A stretch of 64,000 bases of DNA from Eubacterium sp. CAG:274 (GTDB lineage Bacteria > Bacillota > Clostridia > Lachnospirales > CAG-274): positions 34,041-98,040 of the forward strand of contig FR888508.1 in NCBI GenBank assembly GCA_000432155.1, in the 5' to 3' direction. The translations under genes and the position numbers were made by a program. How positions within the stretch are numbered: position 1 is the first letter of the stretch; each line of letters begins with the position of its first letter. The notes below the pieces were generated by a model. That model saw only the letters and a list, made by a program, of their open reading frames with translations, was not told the DNA's origin and ran no database searches. This document shows positions 17,319 to 26,174 of this stretch, piece by piece.

Positions 17319-19454
17319 TTATAACTTCATTGTAAGAGAAATTCTTCCCTTTTTAGCATCTACACTTAAAACTTTTACATCTACTATATCGCCAACAGAA
17401 ACAGCCTCAAGTGGGTGCTTTATAAATCTATCGCAAATCTGTGAAATATGAACAAGTCCGTCCTGATGAACACCAATATCCACGAAAGCACCAAAGTCAA
17501 TAACATTTCTTACTGTGCCTTTAAGAACCATACCCTCTTTTAAATCCTCTATACTGAGAACATCACTCTTTAAAATAGGCTTTGGCATTTCATCTCTTGG
17601 GTCTCTGCCCGGCTTTTCAAGTTCCTTAATAATATCCTGTAAAGTAGGTACACCAACGCCTAATTCCTCAGCTGTTGCTGTAATATTTTTAATCTTCTTT
17701 GAAATACCCTTTACTCCACCATTTTTTACATCATCGGCTGTATATCCGTACTTTTCAAGCAATTTAACAGCTACATCGTAACTTTCAGGGTGAACACCTG
17801 TGTTATCAAGAACCTGCTTTCCGTCTGTAATACGGAGGAAACCTGCACATTGTTCAAAGGCCTTTGGTCCTAACTTAGAAACCTTTAAAAGCTGTTTTCT
17901 GTTATCAAACTTGCCATTTTCTTCTCTATAGGCAAGTATATTTTTTGCAACTGTGCCACTAATGCCGGAAACATAGGAAAGAAGTGCCGGAGAGGCTGTA
18001 TTTAAGTCTACACCTACACTATTTACGCAATCTTCAACTACGCCACCTAATGCCTCGCCTAACTTTTTCTGATTCATATCGTGCTGATACTGACCTACAC
18101 CAATAGCCTTTGGTTCTATTTTTACAAGCTCGGCAAGAGGGTCTTGCAATCTTCTAGCAAGTGAAATTGCACTTCTTATAGAAACATCTAAATCCGGAAA
18201 TTCCTCTGTTGCAAGTTTAGATGCAGAATATACTGACGCACCAGCCTCATTTACCATAATATATTGCAAATTAAGATTAAGCTCTTTCATAAGCTCAACA
18301 GCAAAAAGCTCTGTTTCTCTTGATGCAGTACCATTACCAATGGCAATAATATTTACACCATTTTTCTTAATCATATCAGACAATATTTTCTTAGCCTGTG
18401 CCACTTTATTTACTGGTGGAACCGGATAAACTACTGCGTGGTCAAGAACCTTGCCTGTACCGTCAACTACTGCTACCTTGCAACCATTTCTGAAACCTGG
18501 GTCAAGGGCAAGTACAACCATATCCTTAATAGGTGGCTGAAGTAAAAGCTGTTTAAGGTTTGCACCAAATACTTTTATTGCACCTTCTTCTGCCTTTTCT
18601 GTTAAATCATTTCTTATTTCTCTTTCAATAGCCGGTGCAATAAGTCGCTTGTAACTATCGGCAATAGTTTCCTTTAAAATTTCATCTGTAAATTTATTAC
18701 CTACAATAATTTTACTTTCCAATTTCTTTAAAATATCCTCAACTGGAGCTTCTAATTTTACAGAAAGAACTTTTTCCTTTTCTCCTCTGTTAATAGCAAG
18801 TATTCTATGTCCCGGAATTTTAGAAACTGGCTCACTATAGTCATAATACATTTCAAAAACTGACTCTGTTTCACTATCGCCCTTTGTAACTATTGTACCC
18901 TTGTCAAAAGTCATTTTTCTGATGAAAGCTCTGTATTCAGCCTCATCAGATATACTTTCAGCAATAATATCCATAGCACCAGCAATAGCCTCATCAGCAT
19001 CTTCAACGCCCTTTTCAGCATTTACATAGTTTACCGCCTCGTCAACAACCGGCTTATTAACCTGTTGCATACGAATAAGTGTAGCTAAAGGTTCAAGACC
19101 CTTTTCAACGGCTATAGTAGCTCGTGTTCTTCTCTTTGGTCTGAAAGGTCTGTAAATATCATCAATTTCTGTAACTGTTTTAGCATTATCCAATGCCTTT
19201 GCTATTTCGTCAGTCATTTTTTCCTGTTCTATAATAGAATTTTTAACTGACTCTCTTTTTTCTTCTAAATTTCTAAGATAGACAAGTCTTTCATAAAGAT
19301 TTCTAAGTGTTTCATCATCAAGTGAACCTGTCATTTCCTTTCTGTATCTTGCAATAAAAGGAATAGTATTTCCTTCATCTATTAATGAAACAGTATTTTC
19401 TACCTGAAAAGGCTTTAACTTAAATTCCTGTTCCAATGTCTTTAAAATGTCCAT
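17319..19454 (-). CDS. tex: Tex-family RNA-binding transcription accessory protein
   Basis: 711 residues, normal Tex length. Order of modules: N-terminal helical domain with NTIPFIARYRKEMTGSLDD near residue 30 and RPKRRTRA near 105, a YqgF/RuvX-like RNase H fold (VLALDPGFRNGCKVAVVD near 320), a helix-hairpin-helix region (LNTASPALLSYVSGI and ISGTVAKNILAYR), and a C-terminal S1 domain at about 640-711 (GTVRNVIDFGAFVDIGVHQD). Tex binds nucleic acids and affects transcription and stress responses. It is the last gene of rdgB-yfcE-tex, 11 bases after the phosphoesterase. Confidence 0.95.
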   Translation of the reverse strand: MDILKTLEQEFKLKPFQVENTVSLIDEGNTIPFIARYRKEMTGSLDDETLRNLYERLVYLRNLEEKRESVKNSIIEQEKMTDEIAKALDNAKTVTEIDDIYRPFRPKRRTRATIAVEKGLEPLATLIRMQQVNKPVVDEAVNYVNAEKGVEDADEAIAGAMDIIAESISDEAEYRAFIRKMTFDKGTIVTKGDSETESVFEMYYDYSEPVSKIPGHRILAINRGEKEKVLSVKLEAPVEDILKKLESKIIVGNKFTDEILKETIADSYKRLIAPAIEREIRNDLTEKAEEGAIKVFGANLKQLLLQPPIKDMVVLALDPGFRNGCKVAVVDGTGKVLDHAVVYPVPPVNKVAQAKKILSDMIKKNGVNIIAIGNGTASRETELFAVELMKELNLNLQYIMVNEAGASVYSASKLATEEFPDLDVSIRSAISLARRLQDPLAELVKIEPKAIGVGQYQHDMNQKKLGEALGGVVEDCVNSVGVDLNTASPALLSYVSGISGTVAKNILAYREENGKFDNRKQLLKVSKLGPKAFEQCAGFLRITDGKQVLDNTGVHPESYDVAVKLLEKYGYTADDVKNGGVKGISKKIKNITATAEELGVGVPTLQDIIKELEKPGRDPRDEMPKPILKSDVLSIEDLKEGMVLKGTVRNVIDFGAFVDIGVHQDGLVHISQICDRFIKHPLEAVSVGDIVDVKVLSVDAKKGRISLTMKL

Positions 19455-19465
19455 TTTCTACCTCT

Positions 19466-19954
19466 TTAATCTTCTTTATATTCTACTAACGATGGCGTAA
19501 TGACACCATTTTCAATTTTTATAATACCGTAACTAGGTTTACTTCCACCTCTGGGCTGTGTAAGACTTCCCGGATTCATAGCATATACATTGTGAATTTT
19601 CTCCAAATGTGGAATGTGTGTGTGACCAAACAAGGCAACATCAGCACCCAGTTCCATAGCCTTGTAAACAAGTTTAGTAGTATCATAGTATACACTAAAA
19701 AGATGTCCATGTGTGATAAATATTTTTTTGCCCTCAAAATCCAATATGTTCATTGGTGGAACATTAGTGCCATAGTCACAGTTGCCACAGATATTGTACA
19801 CTGGAATTTGACTGTACAACTTTCTTAACTTGTCAGCATCTTCCACTATATCGCCTAAATGTATAATACCGTCAATTAAATCTTTTATTTCATTTACAAC
19901 TTTACACACTTTTGATATATCGCCATGTGTGTCACTTATAACTAGCAATCTCAT
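19466..19954 (-). CDS. YfcE-family metallophosphoesterase
   Basis: 162-residue calcineurin-like phosphodiesterase with the complete two-metal signature: LVISDTHGD, IIHLGDIVEDAD, NICGNCDYG, FITHGHLF and LFGHTHIPH, followed by the family end MNPGSLTQPRGG. Enzymes of this MJ0936/YfcE group cleave phosphodiesters in vitro; the natural substrate is not settled. Its ATG overlaps the stop of rdgB by 4 bases, so the two are translationally coupled, as is common in Firmicutes. Confidence 0.93.
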   Translation of the reverse strand: MRLLVISDTHGDISKVCKVVNEIKDLIDGIIHLGDIVEDADKLRKLYSQIPVYNICGNCDYGTNVPPMNILDFEGKKIFITHGHLFSVYYDTTKLVYKAMELGADVALFGHTHIPHLEKIHNVYAMNPGSLTQPRGGSKPSYGIIKIENGVITPSLVEYKED

Positions 19955-20544
19955 AAATTCATATCCTTTAGTTTATTAGCCATTTTAACAAGTGCTTTAC
20001 CTCTGTGACTGATTTTGTTCTTTTCTTCCATAGAAAGCTGTGCTGTAGTCTTTTTTAACTCTGGCACATAAAATATAGGGTCATAGCCAAAGCCGTTATC
20101 TCCGGCACTTTCATAGCCTATTATACCCTCAATAGTATCTCTTACAACAACTGTTTCTCTGTCTGGAAAAGCTACTGCTATAGAGCATACAAAGCGAGCT
20201 GTTCTCTTTTCTTCTGGAACACCTTCAAGCATTTCCAATATTTTAGCATTTTTAATATCGTATGATGTATCGTGACCTAAAAATCTGGCAGAAAGTACAC
20301 CAGGTTTCTTGTCTAAGTAGTCTATTTCCAAACCTGAATCATCAGCCATAACAGGTTTGCCACATATTTTACATATTGCCTCTGCCTTAATAGCTGCATT
20401 TTCTTCAAATGTAGTTCCATTTTCTTCTACATCAACATCAATGCCTATATCTTCCATAGAAAGGACTTCGTAATCCTTGCCCAGTACAGCCTTAACCTCT
20501 ACAAGTTTATTTTTATTTTTCGTTGCCAAAATAATCTGTTTCAT
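19951..20544 (-). CDS. rdgB: XTP/dITP pyrophosphatase (RdgB/HAM1)
   Basis: House-cleaning nucleoside triphosphate pyrophosphatase that removes dITP, XTP and similar non-canonical nucleotides. Signatures: ILATKNKNKLVEVKAVL at the N-terminus, ENGTTFEENAAIKAEAI near residue 45, MADDSGLEIDYLDKKPG, SARFLG, and the C-terminal GFGYDPIFYVPE, ELS/TQLSMEEKNKISHRGKAL. The length of 197 residues is usual. ATG 20544 has AGGAG 8 bases upstream; the ATG at 20568 lies before it. First gene of the rdgB-yfcE-tex operon. Confidence 0.96.
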   Translation of the reverse strand: MKQIILATKNKNKLVEVKAVLGKDYEVLSMEDIGIDVDVEENGTTFEENAAIKAEAICKICGKPVMADDSGLEIDYLDKKPGVLSARFLGHDTSYDIKNAKILEMLEGVPEEKRTARFVCSIAVAFPDRETVVVRDTIEGIIGYESAGDNGFGYDPIFYVPELKKTTAQLSMEEKNKISHRGKALVKMANKLKDMNL

Positions 20545-20818
20545 ATTTTTCTCTCCTATTATATTCATTTAAAACCATTGACTAAAATTATATCACAAAA
20601 AGTGGAATTTTAAAACCAAAAACAATATGAACATAGTATTACCATTCATTAAAATATTTTTTTCAAAAGCCTTACACTTTTTTCGTTATACTTTACAAAA
20701 AATCCAATCCAAAACCGTCTTTGTTATTACTATTGTACAAACCAACTTTAATGTAAATGTTCTAAAAATTAAAATGCTACATAAATATTACAATTTTATT
20801 TTTTTATTCCATAGACTA

Positions 20819-20847
20819 TTGACAATCAAAGGAAATTTGTGTAAAAT
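20819..20847 (+). promoter_or_regulatory. Promoter of NlpC/P60 gene 1
   Basis: TTGACA (20819-20824), 17 bases, TAAAAT (20842-20847). Confidence 0.75.
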
Positions 20848-20851
20848 CTAT

Positions 20852-20868
20852 TGTAACAATTATGTAAT
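20852..20868 (+). promoter_or_regulatory. WalR-like box
   Basis: TGTAAC-AATTA-TGTAAT matches the WalR (YycF) direct-repeat consensus TGTWAH-N5-TGTWAH exactly. It lies 4 bases after the -10, around the expected transcription start. Confidence 0.6.
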
Positions 20869-20903
20869 ATTTATTAATTATTTATACAACAGGGGAGAGA
20901 TAT

Positions 20904-22178
20904 ATGGGATATTTAAAGAGCATATCTAAATTCCTTGTAGCAGGTGCATTGTTCTCGTCTTTATTTGTGACAAGTGCTTTTGCTTCAAATTTAGGAAAAG
21001 TTACAGGCGATGTTGTGAACTTGCGTTCTTACAACTCTACTGCTGGTCAGTTAGTTTCTGTAGCTAAGAAAAATGATGTATTAACTATCGTTGCTAATGC
21101 TAATAACGGTTGGTTTGAAGTAACTACAGCTGACAAGAAAAAGGCCTTTATTTCTGCTGATTATGTTCAGGTTGTTCAGACAGATGCTACTTGTATTGCT
21201 GATGATGTAAATGTTCGTGTTAGTCCAACTACAGCGTCAGAATCTCTTGGCAAGGCTAAGAAAATGCAGGTTCTTGTAACAACTGGTGTTACTGGCGACT
21301 GGTGTCAGGTAAAATTCAACGACAAGACAGGCTATATACATAAGCAGTTTATGCAAGGTAGTCTTTTAAAATATTTACAGCAGGTAACTGTTTCAGAATC
21401 AGCTCCTAAGGTTGATACTTCTAACTCAGGTACTGTTACTGAAAATGCTGGACAAGTTGTTGCTGCTAGTGTGGCTGTTTCAGACCAGAATGCTGGTGCT
21501 TATGCTACAGTTAATGCTAAATCTCTTAATATGAGAGAATCTGCTGGTATGGACGGTAGAATTATTAAATCTTTACCAGAGGGTTACAACCTTAGCATTA
21601 TTTCAACAACTAAGGATTGGGTTGAAGTTTCTGATGATAATGGCACTAAGGGTTTTGTGTCAGCTCAGTATATCGACTTTAAGAACGGTACTAAGCCAGC
21701 TAACAAAACTGAAAATGCTACTTCAGCTATAAAGAATACTGCTTCAACTTCTTCATCATCTAAGTTATCTAACAAGAGAACTTACAATGGTAAGACTATT
21801 GATGTAAATGAACTTATTGAGTATTCAAAGCAGTTCATTGGTACACCTTATGTATACGGTGGTACAGACCTTGAAAACGGTGTTGACTGTTCAGGTTTTG
21901 TAATGTCAGTATATAAGAACTTTGGTGTTCAGTTAAACAGAGTTTCAAGAGATATGTATTTACAGGGTACAGCAGTTCAGAGAGCTGACCTTGAACCAGG
22001 CGATTTATTATTCTTTAATACTGGTGGTAATTCAATTATTTCGCATGTTGGTATGTACATTGGTAATGATGAATATATTCACTCTACTAATGGTGCTGGT
22101 GACGGTGTTACAATCTCAAGTATGAACGATGGTTATGTAAAGAGAACATATGTTGGTGCTAGAAGAATTTTAAATTAG
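20904..22178 (+). CDS. Secreted cell-wall hydrolase: three SH3 domains plus NlpC/P60
   Basis: 424 residues. A signal peptide (cleavage probably after AFA, residue 27) is followed by bacterial SH3 domains at about 28-85, 90-150 and 195-255, a Ser/Thr-rich linker, and a C40 NlpC/P60 peptidase domain at about 300-424. The catalytic Cys is in GVDCSGFVM near 330 and the His in IISHVGMYIG. Such enzymes cut gamma-D-Glu-diamino acid bonds in peptidoglycan stem peptides outside the cell. GGGGAGAG precedes the ATG. A WalR-like box at the transcription start agrees with control by the cell-wall two-component system. Confidence 0.92.
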   Translation: MGYLKSISKFLVAGALFSSLFVTSAFASNLGKVTGDVVNLRSYNSTAGQLVSVAKKNDVLTIVANANNGWFEVTTADKKKAFISADYVQVVQTDATCIADDVNVRVSPTTASESLGKAKKMQVLVTTGVTGDWCQVKFNDKTGYIHKQFMQGSLLKYLQQVTVSESAPKVDTSNSGTVTENAGQVVAASVAVSDQNAGAYATVNAKSLNMRESAGMDGRIIKSLPEGYNLSIISTTKDWVEVSDDNGTKGFVSAQYIDFKNGTKPANKTENATSAIKNTASTSSSSKLSNKRTYNGKTIDVNELIEYSKQFIGTPYVYGGTDLENGVDCSGFVMSVYKNFGVQLNRVSRDMYLQGTAVQRADLEPGDLLFFNTGGNSIISHVGMYIGNDEYIHSTNGAGDGVTISSMNDGYVKRTYVGARRILN

Positions 22179-22196
22179 TACATAATTTTATAGAAG

Positions 22197-22224
22197 AAGA
22201 TGTGATTTGCTCACATCTTTTTTT
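22197..22224 (+). terminator. Terminator of NlpC/P60 gene 1
   Basis: A perfect 9-bp stem, AAGATGTGA/TCACATCTT, with a 5-base loop and a following T run. Confidence 0.85.
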
Positions 22225-22227
22225 ATT

Positions 22228-22697
22228 GTGAATTTGGACTCTTTATAGTATGGTTTTGAACTAAAACAGCTTTTTGCCAAATAGTATGGTGTTAAACTAT
22301 GTTAAACTAAAACATAAATTTTGGGGAATTTATGAGCATTATACATTCCCATATTTTTTGTCGGTGTAGTCATTTCGACCACATTAAAAATTACAGAACC
22401 TGAATTTAGAATACCAATCCAATGATTTTCCAAGTCATAATTTCAACTTTTCACAGTATTTCTGCCCTATTTTTTATAATTATTTCAAAATTATTAAGCA
22501 AATTTAATACTTTAGAAAAATATATTACACAAAAAACGCCCTATTTATATAGCATTTTTTAACTATATTTCATAAATATCATTATTTTTCAGCAAAAAAC
22601 TCCTATTTTTTAGAAATATGTTGCACAATTTAGCCTTTAATTGTTACAAACTTATTTTAAATGTCTTATAAAAAACTTAATTATATAGGCAAAAGAC
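22228..22697. other. Intergenic region, no gene recognised
   Basis: AT-rich gap between the two NlpC/P60 genes. It holds two copies of ATAGTATGGT (22246 and 22281 areas) and a weak hairpin GGGAAT/ATTCCC near 22323-22350 followed by T residues. The only ORFs are of about 20 codons without good support. Confidence 0.4.
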
Positions 22698-22726
22698 TTG
22701 ACAAATACTGGAAAATGTCTTAGAAT
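22698..22726 (+). promoter_or_regulatory. Promoter of NlpC/P60 gene 2
   Basis: TTGACA (22698-22703), 17 bases, TAGAAT (22721-22726). Confidence 0.75.
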
Positions 22727-22731
22727 ATATT

Positions 22732-22748
22732 CGTAACATTTATGTAAC
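22732..22748 (+). promoter_or_regulatory. WalR-like box
   Basis: CGTAAC-ATTTA-TGTAAC differs from TGTWAH-N5-TGTWAH at one base. It lies 5 bases after the -10, the same position as in NlpC/P60 gene 1. Confidence 0.55.
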
Positions 22749-22772
22749 ATATTTCGATTAGGAGTAAATTTT

Positions 22773-23543
22773 ATGAAACATTTTAAATTTATAAATAAGT
22801 TAATTGTATTAACTGTTATCACTTCGTCTATATTTACTACTATTGCTAAGGCAGACGAAGTATCAAACAACGACAATGCAACATTTTTAAATGCTGTATA
22901 TGAAAAGGGAGAATATGCACAGAACACAGACGATACATTATATGCCTCTGTTAATGCTAGTGACTTCCTTGTATTGCGTACAGATTCAAATGCTAAGGCA
23001 GAAGAAATAACAAGATTACCTTATGGCTACAACTTAACTGTATTAGGTGCTAAAAACGGCTGGGTACAGGTAAAAAATGATGATGATATGATAGGATATG
23101 TAAACGGAAAGTATTTAGACTTCCATTTTGGAACAAAGCCAGAAAACAAGGTAGAAACTGTTACTGCTAATTCAAAGGCACAGTCTATTGTAGACTATGC
23201 ACAGAAATACATAGGCACTCCTTACTTATGGGGTGGCACAAACTTAAATGTAGGTGTTGACTGTTCTGGTCTTGTTTACAGTTCTTACAAAGCCTACGGT
23301 ATCACACTTAATCGTACATCTAGGTCAATGTTTAATCAGGGTGTAGCTGTAAAGAAAAGCGATTTACAGACTGGAGATTTAGTATTCTTCAATACCTCTG
23401 GTGCAGGTATTTCCCATGTTGGTATGTATGTTGGAAACAACAACTTTATTGAAGCAGCCGATAGTGGCGTAAAATTAACAAGCCTTTCTAGTCCCTATGC
23501 CACAAGAACATATGTTGGAGCAAAAAGAATAATATTAGACTAA
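22773..23543 (+). CDS. Secreted cell-wall hydrolase: one SH3 domain plus NlpC/P60
   Basis: 256 residues, a shorter paralogue of the preceding gene. Signal peptide of about 27 residues (ends TIAKA), one SH3 domain at about 48-112, and a C-terminal NlpC/P60 domain at about 132-256 with the catalytic Cys in GVDCSGLVYS and His in GISHVGMYVG. Both proteins share the ends ATRTYVGAKRI / VKRTYVGARRI, showing recent common origin. AGGAG precedes the ATG. Probably a peptidoglycan endopeptidase under the same control. Confidence 0.92.
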   Translation: MKHFKFINKLIVLTVITSSIFTTIAKADEVSNNDNATFLNAVYEKGEYAQNTDDTLYASVNASDFLVLRTDSNAKAEEITRLPYGYNLTVLGAKNGWVQVKNDDDMIGYVNGKYLDFHFGTKPENKVETVTANSKAQSIVDYAQKYIGTPYLWGGTNLNVGVDCSGLVYSSYKAYGITLNRTSRSMFNQGVAVKKSDLQTGDLVFFNTSGAGISHVGMYVGNNNFIEAADSGVKLTSLSSPYATRTYVGAKRIILD

Positions 23544-23548
23544 TATAA

Positions 23549-23584
23549 AAAAAGATTGAAGCATAATTGTTTCAATCTTTTTTG
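23549..23584. terminator. Bidirectional terminator
   Basis: AAAGATTGAA pairs with TTCAATCTTT; A and T runs on both sides serve the convergent NlpC/P60 and Spo0A-like genes. Confidence 0.8.
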
Positions 23585-24343
23585 TTATACCACAATATTC
23601 TTAACATACTCTACTAAAGCATAAACAAACTCACTATTCTTAGGGCGTTTAGTATAAACCTCCTTTGAAAATCCAAGTTTTTCAAAACCAGAATTAAATT
23701 TCTCCTTTTTCCAAGCTACTTCAATAGCGTGTCTTATTGCCCGTTCAGCCTTTTCTGTTGATGTATCAAAACTTTTAGCCAACAAGGGATAGAGATTTTT
23801 AGTAATTCCGTCTATGACGCTGAAATCAAAAAAGCCCTCTTTGGCTGCAAACTTTAAATACCTGAATCCTTTTACATTAGGAAGTATTCCACAGTCTGTA
23901 AGAGCTTTAGATGCCTCTTTCTCTACCATAGACCTTTTAACAAAAACCTGTGAATCACATTGTTTGTCCAGTTTAAATTCGCCCTTCATTAAAGATTGTA
24001 TAGTTGCAAACAATTCCTTTAAAATGTAAGGCTTTAAGGCAACATAATCTCCACCAGCCTCAATGGCTTTATTAATAAGTATTTCAGACTCTACTCCAGC
24101 AAGAACTACAATTTTTATTTCACAACCAATGCCCCTTATTCCACTTAATACTTCTTCAACATTGTCGAAGTCAAGTATCATATCTATTATAAGTAAATCA
24201 TCTTTATTGGCATTACTACATTCTTCAATAAGGCTCTCCCCAGAGGTAAAATCCGTTATATTAACTCCGTCAAAAACATCTTTTGCATACTCCAGTATGA
24301 TTTTGCTTTCCGACGGATTTTTCAAATATGTAAATAATTTCAT
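23585..24343 (-). CDS. Spo0A-like response regulator with degenerate receiver
   Basis: 252 residues. The C-terminal half (about 145-252) is a clear Spo0A DNA-binding domain: GFRYLKFAA, KNLYPLLAKSFDTSTEKAER, and the recognition-helix block AIRHAIEVAW, then KRPKNSEFV. The N-terminal 1-120 is receiver-like: a candidate phospho-Asp in DLLIIDM (near 54) and the conserved Lys in ALKPY, but the usual N-terminal acidic pair is replaced by LFTYLKN. Canonical spo0A lies after spoIVB; this gene stands alone, so it is probably a paralogue, although I cannot exclude that it is the only copy. GGAGG precedes the ATG. Its promoter region carries 0A-box-like sites. Confidence 0.8.
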   Translation of the reverse strand: MKLFTYLKNPSESKIILEYAKDVFDGVNITDFTSGESLIEECSNANKDDLLIIDMILDFDNVEEVLSGIRGIGCEIKIVVLAGVESEILINKAIEAGGDYVALKPYILKELFATIQSLMKGEFKLDKQCDSQVFVKRSMVEKEASKALTDCGILPNVKGFRYLKFAAKEGFFDFSVIDGITKNLYPLLAKSFDTSTEKAERAIRHAIEVAWKKEKFNSGFEKLGFSKEVYTKRPKNSEFVYALVEYVKNIVV

Positions 24344-24360
24344 TCTACAGCCTCCGCCAA

Positions 24361-24377
24361 CAATACTAATAGTATTG
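24361..24377. promoter_or_regulatory. Palindrome in the spo0A-like leader
   Basis: CAATACT-AAT-AGTATTG, 7-bp arms, located between the transcription start and the ribosome site. Confidence 0.45.
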
Positions 24378-24399
24378 TTACACTTTTCAATATAGTTAA

Positions 24400-24427
24400 A
24401 TTATACCATAAATTCGACATTTTTCAA
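24400..24427 (-). promoter_or_regulatory. Promoter of the spo0A-like gene with 0A-like boxes
   Basis: On the minus strand, TTGAAA (24422-24427), 16 bases, TATAAT (24400-24405). TGTCGAA (24413-24419, minus) lies in the spacer and TGTCAAA (24433-24439, minus) just upstream; both fit the 0A box core TGTCRAA. Confidence 0.55.
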
Positions 24428-24459
24428 GACCATTTGACATATTTTGTCATATTTTGTCT

Positions 24460-24478
24460 ATAATACTAAAAGTATTAT
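24460..24478. promoter_or_regulatory. Second copy of the AATACT palindrome
   Basis: ATAATACT-AAA-AGTATTAT, 8-bp arms, about 100 bases upstream of the similar palindrome in the leader. Confidence 0.4.
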
Positions 24479-24629
24479 TTCCTAACCCTTGCGTAATTAA
24501 TCAAGATTTGTCGACTTTTTTCGATTTATGTCATATATTTTCAAATTAATGGAGGTAAATCACCCTTTTTTACCGCTTTTAAGGAAAATTAAATCTTATA
24601 GTATTCATTTTTGTTGTTTTTTTACACAA

Positions 24630-24660
24630 AAAACGCCTATGCAAAACCGCACAGGCGTTT
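24630..24660 (-). terminator. Terminator of the APC permease gene
   Basis: AAACGCCT pairs with AGGCGTTT, with inner TGC/GCA pairing, followed by T residues on the minus strand. Confidence 0.8.
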
Positions 24661-24673
24661 CAATAATTTTATT

Positions 24674-26128
24674 TTATTCAAGTTCTGCGTCTAAAACGAC
24701 ATCAGTATGTCTACCAAATTCTTCATTATACTTAGCCTTTGAATAGAAGAAGAAGAACACACCAAGTAAGCACCATGTACCTACTACAATCCATTCCTGC
24801 CATACTAAAGCTGCACCAAAGCTAACTGGCACAATGTAAAGCAATGTAAGGAAACCAGAGAAGATAATTGCAAGTACACCTACAACCTTACCACACTTAA
24901 CCTTATAAGGGCGTTTCATTTCTGGTTCTTTATATCTTAAAATAAGGAATGAAATTGAAACCATAAGATATGCAAAGCAACAACCAAATGATGCTGCATC
25001 TACTAACCATAATAACACACCCTTGCCAAAGAAAGGAGCAATAAAACAGCAGAAGCCTACAAGTAAAATAGCAGCTGTTGGTGTCTTTTTCTTACCAAGT
25101 TCGCCGAAAATCTTAGGGAGCATACGAGATTCGCCCATAGAGTACATTGCTCTACTACCACCCATTAAGAATGAGTTCCAAGAAGTAATGATACCACAGA
25201 AACCACCAATAATAAGTACATTAGCCATAGCTGGAGAATGGAATGCAATTTCCATAGCCTTAGCAGCTACAAGACCATTCTGTGAATTGATTTCATTTAA
25301 AATAGTTTCCTTTGGCATAATATAAGAAACAGCAAATACAACCATTAAGTACCAAACTACTGCTAAACCAATAGATAAAAGCATTATACCGCCGATTTTC
25401 TTATACTGTACATTAATTTCTTCAGCAGCCTGAGGAATTACATCAAAACCGATAAATAAGAAAGGTGTCATACAAGCAACCTTTAATACACCATTACCTA
25501 CACTCTGAGCTGCACCTGTTGAATCTGTATGTGACCAAAGCTGACCTGCAACATTTGCAATATCGCCATTTACTACAGATGCACCAATTAATAAAAGACC
25601 TGCACAAGCAATAAGTGCTGTCAAAATAGTTTGTAAAATAGCGGCTGTCTTTGCACCGGCAAGGTTAATTGCTGTAATAAGAACTGCCATAACACAGCCT
25701 AAAACAACTGTTGAAAGGTAAATATCTCTACCAGCTATTGTATAAAGATAAACCTGATTGAAATGAGGGAATATATATGTAACTACTGTTGGTAATGCAA
25801 CAGCCTCGAAAGCTGCTGTAGCAACATAACCTAATATAATAGCCCAAGTACATATAAATGACCCTGTAGGTCCCATTGCTCTGTAGCTGAAAACATGCTC
25901 GCCACCACATTGAGGCATAGCAGCTGTAAGTTCAGCATATGTAAGACCTACAAATACAACCATAGCACCACCAATAAGAAATGCAATAATTGAGCCAATA
26001 AAGCCGGCATTTGCAATCCAGTCCCCTGAATTAATAACCCAGCCCCAGCCAATCATAGCACCAAAGGCAATAACTAATATATCCCACGGGCCCATTACTT
26101 TGTTAAATTTAGATTCTGATTTGTTCAT
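24674..26128 (-). CDS. APC-superfamily amino-acid permease, probably for GABA
   Basis: 484 residues with about twelve hydrophobic segments. The APC signature is GPWDILVIAFGAMIGWGW in TM1, where the unwound GxxIGxG-like stretch binds the substrate amino group. YAELTAAMPQCGGEH in the TM2-TM3 region and FDVIPQAAEEI in TM6 also fit. It lies next to and in the same direction as 4-hydroxybutyrate dehydrogenase and GABA transaminase, so GABA uptake is a reasonable inference, though not proved by sequence. A strong terminator separates it from the dehydrogenase, so it is transcribed independently or by read-through. Confidence 0.85.
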   Translation of the reverse strand: MNKSESKFNKVMGPWDILVIAFGAMIGWGWVINSGDWIANAGFIGSIIAFLIGGAMVVFVGLTYAELTAAMPQCGGEHVFSYRAMGPTGSFICTWAIILGYVATAAFEAVALPTVVTYIFPHFNQVYLYTIAGRDIYLSTVVLGCVMAVLITAINLAGAKTAAILQTILTALIACAGLLLIGASVVNGDIANVAGQLWSHTDSTGAAQSVGNGVLKVACMTPFLFIGFDVIPQAAEEINVQYKKIGGIMLLSIGLAVVWYLMVVFAVSYIMPKETILNEINSQNGLVAAKAMEIAFHSPAMANVLIIGGFCGIITSWNSFLMGGSRAMYSMGESRMLPKIFGELGKKKTPTAAILLVGFCCFIAPFFGKGVLLWLVDAASFGCCFAYLMVSISFLILRYKEPEMKRPYKVKCGKVVGVLAIIFSGFLTLLYIVPVSFGAALVWQEWIVVGTWCLLGVFFFFYSKAKYNEEFGRHTDVVLDAELE

Positions 26129-26174
26129 ATTTTTCCCCTCAACTTTCTAAAACTTTCATCCGAAAGACACTAAA

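Noticed and set aside
22244..22300. Two ATAGTATGGT repeats between the NlpC/P60 genes
   Set aside because: Short, only two copies, and not placed at a promoter; left as background.
24528..24746. 72-codon plus-strand ORF after the spo0A-like promoter region
   Set aside because: It runs through the APC permease terminator and into the opposite strand of its coding region, with no family.
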